Assembly (NCBI GenBank): GCA_009733745.1
Contig: WNWL01000004.1
Span: forward strand, 498,001-562,000
Length of the DNA stretch: 64,000 nt
Direction of reading: 5' to 3'
From: Oceanobacillus sp. HTM 045
Lineage (GTDB): Bacteria > Pseudomonadota > Alphaproteobacteria > Rhodobacterales > Rhodobacteraceae
Under the pieces are notes generated by a model. The model ran no database searches, was not told the DNA's origin, and was given only the letters and a program-made list of their open reading frames with translations. Position numbers and translations under genes: made by a program. This document shows positions 44,462 through 53,270 of this stretch, piece after piece (within the stretch, counting starts at the first letter, position 1; every line of letters begins with the position of its first letter).

Positions 44462-45552
44462 CGCTCCCCGCGGCAGCCACCCCGTTCGTGACCTTCGCGC
44501 CGCTCCTGCGGGCGCACGGGTTCGCCGTGTCGCCCGACCAGACGATGGGCTTCGTCGAGGCGGTCGGCCTGCTCGGCCCGAAGGGCATGACCGACATCCA
44601 CCGCGCCGCCGTGGCCCTGCTCGCGCCCGCCCCCGAGCGGCGGGAGGAGTTCGACGCGCTCTTCCGCACCCATTTCATGGGGCAGGCGCTGGCCGTCCCC
44701 GGGCTCTCCGACGAGCCGGGCGAGGAGGTGCAGGTGGAGGAGGACGGCGCCGGCTGGACCGAGCCGCCGGAGCCGGAGGAGACCAACGAGTCCGGCGGCG
44801 AGGCGGCGCGTGCCGAGGTGCTGGGCCTGCGCGGCTTCTCCGACCTCGACGAGACCGAGGCACTGCGCCGCCTCCGCCGCCTCGCGCCGTCGCAACTGCC
44901 CCGCCGCAGGGTACGCCGCACGCGGCCGGGCAAGGGCAGCCGGTTCGACGCCCGCCGCGCCTTCCGCGAGGCGGCGCGGCGCGACGGCGAGGTGCTGACG
45001 CTCCCCACCCGCCGCCGCAAGGAGCGCCAGCGCCGCCTGCTGGTGCTGATCGACGTGTCCGGCTCGATGAAGGACCGGACGGACGCCCATCTCCGCCTCG
45101 CCCACACGCTGATGCAGAGCGCGGAGACGGGCGAGGTCTTCACCGTCGGAACGCGGCTCACCCGCGTGACCCGCGCGCTCCGCCTCCGCAACGCCGCGCA
45201 GGCCCTGCGCAGCGCCTCCGCGCTGGTCGCGGACTGGGACGGCGGCACGCGGCTCGGCGATGCGCTGCAGGCCTTCCTCGCCGTGCCCCGCTTTGCCGGC
45301 TTCGCCCGCGGGGCGGCGGTCGTGGTGCTGTCGGACGGGCTGGAGCGCGGCGACCCGGCGGCGCTGACCGACGCGGTCGCCCGCCTCTCGCGCCTTGCAT
45401 GGCGGATCACCTGGCTGACGCCGCTCGCCGCCGACCCGCGCTTCCGGCCCGAGACCGGTGCATTGGCGGCGATCCTGCCTTTCCTCGACCGGCTGGGCGA
45501 CGGCTCCGCCACCGGGGTGATCGCCGGAGAAATGCTTGGGATGGAACGATGA
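44458..45552 (+). CDS. VWA domain protein, CoxE-like
   Basis: 364 residues. The N-terminal half is charged, with an acidic low-complexity stretch near residues 80-118. The C-terminal half is a von Willebrand factor A domain with an intact MIDAS motif D199-V-S201-G-S203 (LIDVSGSM) and later metal residues in DWDGGTRLGDAL and VLSDGLERGD. It pairs with the MoxR ATPase immediately upstream (ATGA overlap) as in cox loci. The stop overlaps the start of the amidohydrolase gene. Confidence 0.9.
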   Translation: MTLPAAATPFVTFAPLLRAHGFAVSPDQTMGFVEAVGLLGPKGMTDIHRAAVALLAPAPERREEFDALFRTHFMGQALAVPGLSDEPGEEVQVEEDGAGWTEPPEPEETNESGGEAARAEVLGLRGFSDLDETEALRRLRRLAPSQLPRRRVRRTRPGKGSRFDARRAFREAARRDGEVLTLPTRRRKERQRRLLVLIDVSGSMKDRTDAHLRLAHTLMQSAETGEVFTVGTRLTRVTRALRLRNAAQALRSASALVADWDGGTRLGDALQAFLAVPRFAGFARGAAVVVLSDGLERGDPAALTDAVARLSRLAWRITWLTPLAADPRFRPETGALAAILPFLDRLGDGSATGVIAGEMLGMER

Positions 45553-46418
45553 TCGACGCACACCATCACATCTGGCGGCAGGCCGACCTGCCCTGGCTGC
45601 TCGGCCCGATGCAGCCGCGGATCTTCGGCCCCTACGAGGGCATCAAGCGCGACTACCTGATGCCCGAATTCCTCGCCGACCTTGAAGGCAGCGGCGTGGA
45701 GAAATCCGTCTACGTGCAGGCCAACTGGGCGCCGAACTGGGCGGCGGACGAGGTCGCCTGGGTCAGCGAGGTGGCGGAGGAGCACGGCTGGCCCCACGCC
45801 ATCGTCGGCTATGCCGACATGACGGTGGAGGACGTGCGCCCGCAGCTGGAGAAGCTGACGCAATACCCGCTGATGCGCGGCATCCGGCAGCAGTTCCACT
45901 GGCACGAGAACCCGCTCTACCGCTTCGCCGCCCGCGCCGGCCTCGCCGAGGACGCGACGGTGCAGAAGAACGTCGCGCGGCTCGCCGACTATGGCTGGAG
46001 CTTCGACCTGCAGGTCTTCGCGGGCCAGATGGCCGGCGCGGCCAAGCTGGCGAAGGCCTGCCCGGAGGTGACCTTCATCCTGCAGCACGCCGGCATGTGG
46101 GAGGAGAGCACGCCGAAGAAGGAGTGGACCGACGGCCTGAAGCGCCTCGCCGATTGCGAGAACGTGGTCTGCAAGACCTCCGGCCTCGGCACTTTCGTGC
46201 ACCGGGTGGACACCGACCTGATCGGGGAGGTGGTCGGCACCGCGGTCAAGCTGTTCGGGGCGGATCGCTGCCTCTGGGGCTCCAACTACCCGATCGAGAA
46301 ACTCTGGACCTCCTACGCCGACCTCGTCGCGGCGCACCGGGAGGCCACGGCAAAGCTGCCGAAGAAGGCGCAGGCCGCGATCTTCAACGATACCGCAGCG
46401 CGGGTCTACCGGCTGTAA
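45549..46418 (+). CDS. Amidohydrolase family (amidohydrolase 2) enzyme
   Basis: 289 residues. The chain opens directly with the metal motif MIDAHHHIW (H5-H7), as in amidohydrolase-2 proteins such as 2-pyrone-4,6-dicarboxylate lactonase and sugar lactonases. Later active-site residues appear in QQFHWHENPLYRF, FILQHAGMW and FGADRCLWGSNYPIEKLW (catalytic aspartate region). The family hydrolyses lactones or decarboxylates ring acids. In context it would act on the product of the molybdenum hydroxylase. Start ATG 45549 overlaps the CoxE-like stop. Confidence 0.85.
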   Translation: MIDAHHHIWRQADLPWLLGPMQPRIFGPYEGIKRDYLMPEFLADLEGSGVEKSVYVQANWAPNWAADEVAWVSEVAEEHGWPHAIVGYADMTVEDVRPQLEKLTQYPLMRGIRQQFHWHENPLYRFAARAGLAEDATVQKNVARLADYGWSFDLQVFAGQMAGAAKLAKACPEVTFILQHAGMWEESTPKKEWTDGLKRLADCENVVCKTSGLGTFVHRVDTDLIGEVVGTAVKLFGADRCLWGSNYPIEKLWTSYADLVAAHREATAKLPKKAQAAIFNDTAARVYRL

Positions 46419-46438
46419 CGACAAGAGGGAGTGAGAAA

Positions 46439-47287
46439 ATGGCGCTGGAAATCCACATTCTCGATTACGGGGACATCGAGCTGGAGACGAGCTTCCTGGT
46501 GCTCGGCCACGAATGCGGCCGGGTGCGGCGGGTGCGGACCTACGGGTTCCTGATCCTCGGCGGGCCCTGGCCGGTGGTGGTGGACACCGGCTACCGCGAC
46601 AACGCGATCATGGAGAGCCTCGGCATGCGCGGGCTCCAGTTCCACGACAACATGATCGAGCAGCAGCTCGCCAAGCACGGCGTGAAGCTGGGCGACGTGC
46701 GCTATGTCCTGCACACCCATCTCCACATCGACCACGCGGGCAAGGACGATCACTTCCCGATGAACACGACCGTGGTCATCAACCGCCGCGAGCTGGAATG
46801 CTCGGTCTCCGGGCTGATGCACCCGCAATACCCCAAGCCCGACATCCAGCACCTGATCGAGCGGCTGCACACGCAGGATGCGCTCCGGTTCATGGACCTC
46901 GAACTGACCGGGGCGGAGGAGATCTTCCCCGGCCTCTGGTGCGAGCCGGCGCATGCCCATACCGAAGGCTCGATGAACGTGATCGTGGACACCGGCGACG
47001 GGCTCGCCTGCATCTGCGGCGACGTGATCTACAACTTCAACGACCAGATCGTGAACCAGGTCCGCCAGACCCAGTACATGGAGCCGCAGGTGACCGGCAA
47101 CCACGCCGGGTCCAAGCGCGGCGAGAAGGCGGCGATCAAGAAGCTGCTGATGAACTTCAAGTACCTGCTGCCGGTCCATGACGAGCCCGCGCTGATCGAG
47201 CATGGCCGCGTCGTCGGGCGGCTCGGCAGGAGGGTGCCGGGCCCGGTCGCGCAGACCGTGTCGAACCGCGACTGGTTCCCCGTGTAG
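46439..47287 (+). CDS. Metallo-beta-lactamase-fold hydrolase, N-acyl-homoserine lactonase-like
   Basis: 282 residues. The dinuclear zinc motif H94-L-H96-I-D98-H99 (HTHLHIDHAG) is present, with further ligand positions in CEPAHAHTEGSM and CICGDVIYN and the final histidine in LLPVHDEPAL. The overall layout matches the AiiA/AttM-like lactonase group. Quorum quenching is possible, but its place inside a catabolic operon suggests it opens a lactone or cleaves an ester or amide intermediate of the pathway. Start ATG 46439 with GAGGGAGTGAG upstream, 20 bp after the amidohydrolase. Confidence 0.85.
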   Translation: MALEIHILDYGDIELETSFLVLGHECGRVRRVRTYGFLILGGPWPVVVDTGYRDNAIMESLGMRGLQFHDNMIEQQLAKHGVKLGDVRYVLHTHLHIDHAGKDDHFPMNTTVVINRRELECSVSGLMHPQYPKPDIQHLIERLHTQDALRFMDLELTGAEEIFPGLWCEPAHAHTEGSMNVIVDTGDGLACICGDVIYNFNDQIVNQVRQTQYMEPQVTGNHAGSKRGEKAAIKKLLMNFKYLLPVHDEPALIEHGRVVGRLGRRVPGPVAQTVSNRDWFPV

Positions 47288-47300
47288 CAGGAGCCCGGAC

Positions 47301-48911
47301 ATGGCCCACACCGCCCACGACCCCGCCTTCCGCGCCCTGATCGACGAGCACGCCCCGGTCCGGCAGATCGGCTCCGGCTTCGAGTTCACCGAGGGGCCGA
47401 TCTGGCATCCGGAGCTGCAGTACCTGCTTTTCTCCGACATGCCGGGGGACGTGCGGCGGCGGTGGGACCGGTCCGGCCTGCGCGAGGTTATGCGGCCCTC
47501 CAACAAGGGCAACGGCATGACCTACGACGCGGACCTGAACCTGCTGGTCTGCGAGCACGCCACCTCCTCGGTGGCGCGGTTCCGGCCGGATGGCACGCGG
47601 GAGGTGCTGGCCTCGCATTACCAGGGCCGCGAGCTGAATTCGCCGAACGACATCTGCGTGAAGTCTGACGGCACGATCTGGTTCACCGACCCGACCTATG
47701 GCCGGATGCCCGGCTTCGGCGTGGAGCGGCAGACGGAGCTGGGCTTCCAGGGCGTCTACCGGATCACGCCCGGCAGCACCGAGCCGGAGCTGATGGTGGG
47801 TCGCACCACCTACACCCAGCCGAACGGCCTCTGCTTCTCGCCGGACGAGAGCCTGCTCTACATCAACGACACGGTGCAGGCGAACATCCGCGTCTACCGG
47901 GTGGGCGGCGACGGGCGCCTGTTCGGCGAGCGGGTCTTCGCCTCCGGCATCATCGACGAGATGCGCCCCGGCGTGCCGGACGGGATGAAATGCGACGCGC
48001 AGGGCAATGTCTGGGTCACGGCACCGGGGGGGCTCTGGGTCTACGCGCCGGACGGGAGGCTGCTCGGCGAGGTGTCGATCCCCGAGCTTTCCGCCAACCT
48101 GCACTGGGGCGGGGAGGGGTGGCGGACGCTCTATGTCTGCGCGACCCATTCGGTCTACGCGATCGAAACGAAGGTCGGCCCGCGCAACGAGCCGTTCATG
48201 CGGCATCGCCCGAACGCATTGGACCCGCGCGCATCGGAGTCGGCGCAGCCAGCGGCGAGCGCGCCCGCGGCGCCCTCCGCCTCCGGGCTCCAGCTTGTGG
48301 GCTCGGTCAGCATCGACCCCTCCCGCACCGCGCTGATCATACAGGACATGCAGAACGACGTGGTGATGGAGGGCGGCGCCTTCGCCTCCTCCGGCTCGCC
48401 TGCGCACTGCCAGGCTCAGGGCAATATCGACAAGCTCCGCCGCCTCGCCGACGCCTGCCGGTCGCGCGGGATTCTCGTGATCCATGTCTGGTTCGTCTGC
48501 GAGCCCGGACACCCGGCGCTGATGCAGAACGCACCGCTCTTCACCGGACTGAAGGAGGCCAACGCTCTGGTCCGTGGTACATGGGGCGTCCGGCCGGTCG
48601 AGGGGCTGGAGCCGCAGGCGGGCGACCTGATTGTCGAGAAGATGACCATGAGCGCGTGGGAGAGCGGCCGGCTCGCCACCTATCTCGCCGGGGCGAACCG
48701 CAACACGCTGATCAATACCGGCGCATGGACCAACATGTCCGTCGAGCATACCGCCCGCACCGCCGCCGACCGCGGCTTCCGGGTCGTCGTGCCGGAGGAC
48801 TGCTGCTCGACCATGAACGCCGACTGGCACGCCGCCTCGATCAATTTCGCCATGCAGAACGTCGCCACGGTGACGGACTGCGCGACGGTGCTGCGCGCCA
48901 TCGGCGGATGA
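47301..48911 (+). CDS. Fusion: SMP-30/gluconolactonase domain plus isochorismatase-like domain
   Basis: 536 residues. Residues 1-305 form a six-bladed SMP-30/gluconolactonase propeller: FEFTEGPIWHPE, NSPNDICVKSDGTIWFTDPTYG and QPNGLCFSPDESLLYINDT carry the usual metal ligands. An alanine/proline/serine linker covers about 310-330. Residues 335-536 form an isochorismatase/cysteine hydrolase fold with D349 (IIQDMQND) and K447 (EKMTMSAW), but the nucleophile cysteine is replaced by S480 in GAWTNMSVEHTARTAADRG. The frame is continuous with no sign of frameshift. Two hydrolytic steps, lactone opening and amide or vinyl-ether hydrolysis, may thus be joined. CAGGAG lies before ATG 47301. Last gene of the locus; a hairpin follows. 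Confidence 0.88.
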   Translation: MAHTAHDPAFRALIDEHAPVRQIGSGFEFTEGPIWHPELQYLLFSDMPGDVRRRWDRSGLREVMRPSNKGNGMTYDADLNLLVCEHATSSVARFRPDGTREVLASHYQGRELNSPNDICVKSDGTIWFTDPTYGRMPGFGVERQTELGFQGVYRITPGSTEPELMVGRTTYTQPNGLCFSPDESLLYINDTVQANIRVYRVGGDGRLFGERVFASGIIDEMRPGVPDGMKCDAQGNVWVTAPGGLWVYAPDGRLLGEVSIPELSANLHWGGEGWRTLYVCATHSVYAIETKVGPRNEPFMRHRPNALDPRASESAQPAASAPAAPSASGLQLVGSVSIDPSRTALIIQDMQNDVVMEGGAFASSGSPAHCQAQGNIDKLRRLADACRSRGILVIHVWFVCEPGHPALMQNAPLFTGLKEANALVRGTWGVRPVEGLEPQAGDLIVEKMTMSAWESGRLATYLAGANRNTLINTGAWTNMSVEHTARTAADRGFRVVVPEDCCSTMNADWHAASINFAMQNVATVTDCATVLRAIGG

Positions 48912-48929
48912 CGGATCGGTGACAGGCAT

Positions 48930-48950
48930 CCTGCCCACATCAAGGGCAGG
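48930..48950 (+). terminator. Hairpin at the end of the catabolic locus
   Basis: A 7-bp stem (CCTGCCC / GGGCAGG) with a 7-nt loop, 18 bp after the SMP-30/isochorismatase stop. No T-run is present, so termination may be inefficient or Rho-dependent. Confidence 0.4.
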
Positions 48951-48961
48951 AGACAATACAA

Positions 48962-48978
48962 TGCATAATATTGAGGCA
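48962..48978 (+). promoter_or_regulatory. Candidate NtrC binding site upstream of urtA
   Basis: TGCATAATATTGAGGCA matches the enteric NtrC consensus (TGCAC...GTGCA, 17 bp) at 12 of 17 positions, with both TGCA/GCA ends intact. It lies about 100 bp upstream of the sigma-54 core promoter, the usual enhancer distance. Binding is inferred, not shown. Confidence 0.4.
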
Positions 48979-49061
48979 TTTTTCCGGGCCGGACTGACGT
49001 AAGCCCGAAATCCCCCGCGAAAACCTCCGCAATATTAATGACATGTTATCTGCCCGCCACG

Positions 49062-49078
49062 TTGGCACGCATGTTGCA
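49062..49078 (+). promoter_or_regulatory. Sigma-54 (RpoN) promoter of the urea transporter operon
   Basis: TTGGCACG-CATG-TTGCA matches the -24/-12 consensus YTGGCACG-N4-TTGCW without a mismatch. Transcription should start near 49089, giving a leader of about 33 nt before urtA (ATG 49122). It implies nitrogen-starvation control of urea uptake. Confidence 0.75.
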
Positions 49079-49121
49079 GTGCACTCCCGCGTGCCAATAT
49101 CGTCACGATGGGGAGATCACT

Positions 49122-50396
49122 ATGAAGAAACTGACCCTCGCCGCCGCCGGGCTGGCGTTGAGCCTCGGCGCAGCGCAGGCCCAGGAGGGGGAGCCGATCA
49201 AGATCGGTATCCTGCATTCGCTGTCGGGGACCATGGCCATCTCCGAGACCACGCTGAAAGACGTCATGCTCATGCTGATCGAGCGCCAGAACGCCGCCGG
49301 CGGCGTCCTCGGCCGCCCGCTCGAGGCCGTGGTCGTCGATCCTGCCTCGGACTGGCCGCTCTTCGCCGAGAAGGCGCGTGACCTGATCGAGGTGCAGGGC
49401 GTCGACGTGGTGTTCGGCTGCTGGACCTCGGTCAGCCGCAAGTCCGTGCTGCCGGTCTTTGCCGAGCTGAACTCGGTCCTGTTCTACCCCGTCCAGTACG
49501 AGGGCGAGGAGAGCCAGCGCAACGTCTTCTACACCGGCGCCGCGCCGAACCAGCAGGCCATTCCCGCGGTGGACTACCTGATCGAACAGGGCATCGAGCG
49601 CTGGGTGCTGGCCGGCACCGACTACGTCTACCCGCGCACGACCAACAAGATCCTCGAGGCCTACCTGCTCGGCAAGGGCTTCCCGGCCGAGGACATCATG
49701 ATCAACTACACGCCGTTCGGCCATTCCGACTGGCAGACGATCGTGTCCGACATCAAGGCGTTCGGTTCCGAAGGCAAGCCGACGGCGGTGGTCTCGACCA
49801 TCAACGGCGACGCCAACGTGCCGTTCTACAAGGAGCTCGCCAACCAGGGCATCCTCGCCGAGGACATCCCCGTGGTGGCCTTCTCCGTGGGTGAGGAGGA
49901 ACTGGCCGGTCTCGACACCGAGCCCCTCGTCGGCCACCTCGCGGCGTGGAACTACTTCATGTCGGTCGACACCGACATCAACGCCGAGTTCATCGAGGAC
50001 TGGCACGCCTTCATCGGCTCGCCGGACCGCGTGACCAACGACCCGATGGAAGCCCACTTCATCGGCTTCCAGATGTGGGTCGCCGCGGTCGAGGCCGCCG
50101 GCACCACCGATCCGGACATGGTGATCGACTCGATCATCGGCGTCTCGGTGCCGAACCTCTCGGGCGGCTACTCGACGATGATGCCGAACCACCACATCAC
50201 CAAGCCGGTGCTGGTGGGCGAGATCCAGGCCGACGGCCAGTTCGAGACCGTGTGGGAGACCCCGGGCCTCGTCGTGGGCGATGCCTGGTCCGACTTCCTG
50301 CCGGAATCGGCGGTGCTGATCTCCGACTGGCGCAAGCCGATGGAGTGCGGGAACTTCAACGTCGAGCTCGGCAAGTGCGGCGGCACCACCAACTGA
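49122..50396 (+). CDS. urtA: Urea ABC transporter substrate-binding protein
   Basis: 424 residues. Signal peptide MKKLTLAAAGLALSLGAAQA directs it to the periplasm. The mature protein has UrtA features: PIKIGILHSLSGTMAISETTLKDVMLMLIE, DPASDWPLFAEKARDLI, VFGCWTSVSRKSVLPVFAE and LFYPVQYEGEE. It captures urea for the UrtBCDE importer. ATG 49122 is preceded by GGGGAG, and a sigma-54 promoter lies 44-60 bp upstream. A strong hairpin follows before urtB. Confidence 0.95.
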   Translation: MKKLTLAAAGLALSLGAAQAQEGEPIKIGILHSLSGTMAISETTLKDVMLMLIERQNAAGGVLGRPLEAVVVDPASDWPLFAEKARDLIEVQGVDVVFGCWTSVSRKSVLPVFAELNSVLFYPVQYEGEESQRNVFYTGAAPNQQAIPAVDYLIEQGIERWVLAGTDYVYPRTTNKILEAYLLGKGFPAEDIMINYTPFGHSDWQTIVSDIKAFGSEGKPTAVVSTINGDANVPFYKELANQGILAEDIPVVAFSVGEEELAGLDTEPLVGHLAAWNYFMSVDTDINAEFIEDWHAFIGSPDRVTNDPMEAHFIGFQMWVAAVEAAGTTDPDMVIDSIIGVSVPNLSGGYSTMMPNHHITKPVLVGEIQADGQFETVWETPGLVVGDAWSDFLPESAVLISDWRKPMECGNFNVELGKCGGTTN

Positions 50397-50429
50397 CGGG
50401 TCTCACCTGAAGACCTGACCGCGAACGGT

Positions 50430-50455
50430 GCGGGGCGGCCCGGAAGCCGCCCCGC
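50430..50455 (+). terminator. Hairpin between urtA and urtB
   Basis: A perfect 10-bp GC stem (GCGGGGCGGC / GCCGCCCCGC) with a 6-nt loop, 33 bp after urtA and 27 bp before urtB. No T-run. It probably stabilises the urtA message or partly terminates transcription so that the binding protein is made in excess. Confidence 0.55.
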
Positions 50456-50482
50456 GCATCCAGGCAGCAACCGGGCGAGACC

Positions 50483-52096
50483 ATGCGCTTCATCCTGCTC
50501 ACGCTGGCGCTCTTCGCGAGCTTGGCGGCGGGCCTCGCGGCAACGCCGGCCAGGGCCGACACCTTCGAGGACCTCGTCGCGAAGCTCCCCGACGGCAAGT
50601 ACAAGCAGCGCGGCGAGGTGATCGAGGCCATCGCCGCCACCGGCGACGCGCGGGCCGTGCAGATCCTCGAGTTCCTCGGCGCGGGCGAGCTTTACCAGAT
50701 GAAGGCCGACGGCGTGATCGTGCGCGTCGTCAAGGAAGGCCGCGACAGCATCGCCTACGACATCTACACGGCCGAGAAGATCGGCGAGGTCGGCCGGCGC
50801 GATGCGACCAAGATCAAGGTCAACAACTCGCTGCGCCGCCTCATCCGCGACTCCGTCGGTGCGCTGACCCTGCGCGCGCCCGACCCGGCGCTGCGGCTCG
50901 CCGCCGCCGAGACCATCCTGAAAAACCCCGACCCCGGCCAGATCGAAGCCCTCGACGCGGCGATCGCTGCCGAGACGGATGCGGAGGTGAAGCAGGCCTT
51001 CACCGAGGCCCGGGCCGCCGCGGTCCTCGCCTCCGACGCCGCGGCGAAGGAGAAGATCGCGGCGATCCGCATCGTCGCCGAACGCGGCGACGCGGAGGCG
51101 CTGGCGGTCATCACCCCCCTTGCAAGCGCCGAGGAGGCCTCGGTCGCCTCCGCCGCGAAAGATGCAATCGCAAGCATCGAAAGCGCGCGGGCCGTCTGGG
51201 ACCAGGCGCAGAACGTCTGGTACGGCATTTCGCTCGGGTCCGTCCTGATGCTCGCCGCCATCGGGCTGGCGATCAGCTTCGGCGTCATGGGCGTGATCAA
51301 CATGGCGCATGGCGAACTGGTGATGCTCGGCGCCTACACCACCTTCGTGGTGCAGGAGGTGATCCGCAACCACGCGCCGGGCCTGTTCGACTGGTCGCTC
51401 CTGATCGCCGCGCCGCTCGCCTTCCTTGTCGCGGGCGCGGTCGGGGTCGCCATCGAGCGCGGCGTCTGCCGCTGGCTCTATGGCCGCGCGCTGGAGACGC
51501 TGCTGGCGACATGGGGCGTCAGCTTGATCCTGCAGCAGACCGTCCGGTCCCTGTTCGGCCCGACCAACCAGGAGGTCGGCAACCCCTCGTGGATGTCCGG
51601 CTCCTTCGAGGTGGGCCAGCTCGCGGTCACGTGGAACCGGCTCTGGATCATCGTCTTCGCGCTGGTCGTCTTCGGCGTGCTGCTGGCGATCCTCAAGCAG
51701 ACCCCCGCGGGCCTCCAGATGCGCGCGGTGACGCAGAACCGCCGCATGGCCGATGCGATGGGGGTCAAGACCGGCTGGGTCGACGCGCTCACCTTCGGCC
51801 TCGGTGCCGGTGTCGGCGGGCTGGCCGGCGTGGCGCTCAGCCAGATCGACAACGTGTCGCCGAATCTCGGTCAGGGCTACATCGTCGACAGCTTCATGGT
51901 CGTCGTTTTCGGCGGGGTGGGGAACCTCTGGGGCGCCTTCGCCGGGGCCTTCTCGCTCGGCGTGCTCAACAAGTTCCTCGAACCCTATGCCGGGGCGGTG
52001 CTCGCGAAGATCCTGATCCTCGTCTTCATCATCCTGTTCATCCAGAAACGGCCGCGGGGGCTCTTCGCCCTCAAGGGCCGGGCGGTGGAGCAATAG
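50483..52096 (+). CDS. urtB: Urea ABC transporter permease UrtB
   Basis: 537 residues. A signal peptide (MRFILLTLALFASLAAGLAA) and a soluble periplasmic N-terminal domain of about 200 residues precede the LivH-like membrane part, as usual for UrtB. The permease region begins VWYGISLGSVLMLAAIGLAISFGVMGVINMAHGELVMLGAYTTFVVQ, and the coupling loop is RAVTQNRRMADAMGVKTGWVDALTFGLGAG. With UrtC it forms the urea channel in the inner membrane. The urtC start follows the stop directly. Confidence 0.95.
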   Translation: MRFILLTLALFASLAAGLAATPARADTFEDLVAKLPDGKYKQRGEVIEAIAATGDARAVQILEFLGAGELYQMKADGVIVRVVKEGRDSIAYDIYTAEKIGEVGRRDATKIKVNNSLRRLIRDSVGALTLRAPDPALRLAAAETILKNPDPGQIEALDAAIAAETDAEVKQAFTEARAAAVLASDAAAKEKIAAIRIVAERGDAEALAVITPLASAEEASVASAAKDAIASIESARAVWDQAQNVWYGISLGSVLMLAAIGLAISFGVMGVINMAHGELVMLGAYTTFVVQEVIRNHAPGLFDWSLLIAAPLAFLVAGAVGVAIERGVCRWLYGRALETLLATWGVSLILQQTVRSLFGPTNQEVGNPSWMSGSFEVGQLAVTWNRLWIIVFALVVFGVLLAILKQTPAGLQMRAVTQNRRMADAMGVKTGWVDALTFGLGAGVGGLAGVALSQIDNVSPNLGQGYIVDSFMVVVFGGVGNLWGAFAGAFSLGVLNKFLEPYAGAVLAKILILVFIILFIQKRPRGLFALKGRAVEQ

Positions 52097-53266
52097 ATGC
52101 TGGCGCGCGCGTTCGACCGGGGCACGGTCCTCTTCCTCGTCATCCTCGCCATTGCCGTGGTGCTGGTGCCGCTCGGCAATCTCGCCATGGAGCCCGGCTC
52201 GGCGGCCTACCTGCCGTCCTACGCCGTGTCGCTGCTCGGCAAGTATCTCTGCTACGCGATCCTCGCACTCAGCGTGGACCTGATCTGGGGCTATTGCGGC
52301 ATCCTCTCGCTCGGCCACGGGGCGTTCTTCGCCCTCGGCGGCTACGCGATGGGCATGCACCTGATGCGCGAGATCGGCGACCGGGGCGTCTACGCCAACC
52401 CGGAACTGCCGGACTTCATGGTGTTCCTGAACTGGAAGGAGCTGCCCTGGTACTGGTGGGGCTTCGACATCTTCCCCTTCGCGGTGGTGATGGCGCTGTT
52501 CGTGCCGGGCCTGCTGGCCTTCGTCTTCGGCTGGTTCGCCTTCCGCAGCCGCGTCACCGGGGTCTATCTCTCGATCATCACCCAGGCGATGACCTACGCG
52601 CTGCTGCTCGCCTTCTTCCGCAACGAGATGGGCTTCGGCGGCAACAACGGGCTGACCGACTTCAAGGACGTGCTCGGCTTCTCGCTGCAGGATGACGGCA
52701 CCCGGGCAGGGCTCTTCATCCTCTCCGGCATCTGCCTCGGGGTCTTCTACATCCTTTGCCGGGTGATCGTGACCTCGCGGCTCGGCAAGGTGCTGGTCGC
52801 CGTGCGCGACGCCGAGAGCCGGACGCGGTTCCTCGGCTACCGGGTGGAGTACTACAAGCTCTTCGTCTTCACCCTCTCGGCGATGATGGCGGGCGTCGCC
52901 GGGGCGCTCTACACGCCGCAGGTCGGCATCATCAATCCGGGCGAGTTCTCGCCCGCCAACTCGATCGAGATCGTCATCTGGGTCGCGATCGGCGGGCGCG
53001 GCACGCTCGCGGGAGCGGCGCTCGGCGCGGTGCTGGTCAACGCCGCCAAGACCCTCTTCACCGGCTGGTTCCCGGAGATCTGGCTCTTCGCCCTCGGCGC
53101 GCTCTTCATCGCGGTGACGCTGTTCCTGCCGAAGGGCGTGCTCGGCCTCTTCGCCCGCAAGCGCAGGCGCCGCACCACGCCGCCGCTGCCGGGGGACATT
53201 CCCGAGACCGCCCCGGACCTCTCCCGCGAGATGCCGTCCGGCGCCCAGCCGAAACCCGCGGAGTAG
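52097..53266 (+). CDS. urtC: Urea ABC transporter permease UrtC
   Basis: 389 residues with about ten membrane segments. UrtC features are LSVDLIWGYCGILSLGHGAFFALGGYAMGMHLMRE and FFRNEMGFGGNNGLTDF, and the coupling loop RDAESRTRFLGYRVEYYKLFVF contacts the ATPases. A charged, arginine- and proline-rich cytoplasmic tail ends the chain. Partner of UrtB; the start is immediately after the urtB stop and the urtD start is 4 bp after its own stop. Confidence 0.95.
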   Translation: MLARAFDRGTVLFLVILAIAVVLVPLGNLAMEPGSAAYLPSYAVSLLGKYLCYAILALSVDLIWGYCGILSLGHGAFFALGGYAMGMHLMREIGDRGVYANPELPDFMVFLNWKELPWYWWGFDIFPFAVVMALFVPGLLAFVFGWFAFRSRVTGVYLSIITQAMTYALLLAFFRNEMGFGGNNGLTDFKDVLGFSLQDDGTRAGLFILSGICLGVFYILCRVIVTSRLGKVLVAVRDAESRTRFLGYRVEYYKLFVFTLSAMMAGVAGALYTPQVGIINPGEFSPANSIEIVIWVAIGGRGTLAGAALGAVLVNAAKTLFTGWFPEIWLFALGALFIAVTLFLPKGVLGLFARKRRRRTTPPLPGDIPETAPDLSREMPSGAQPKPAE

Positions 53267-53270
53267 CCGG

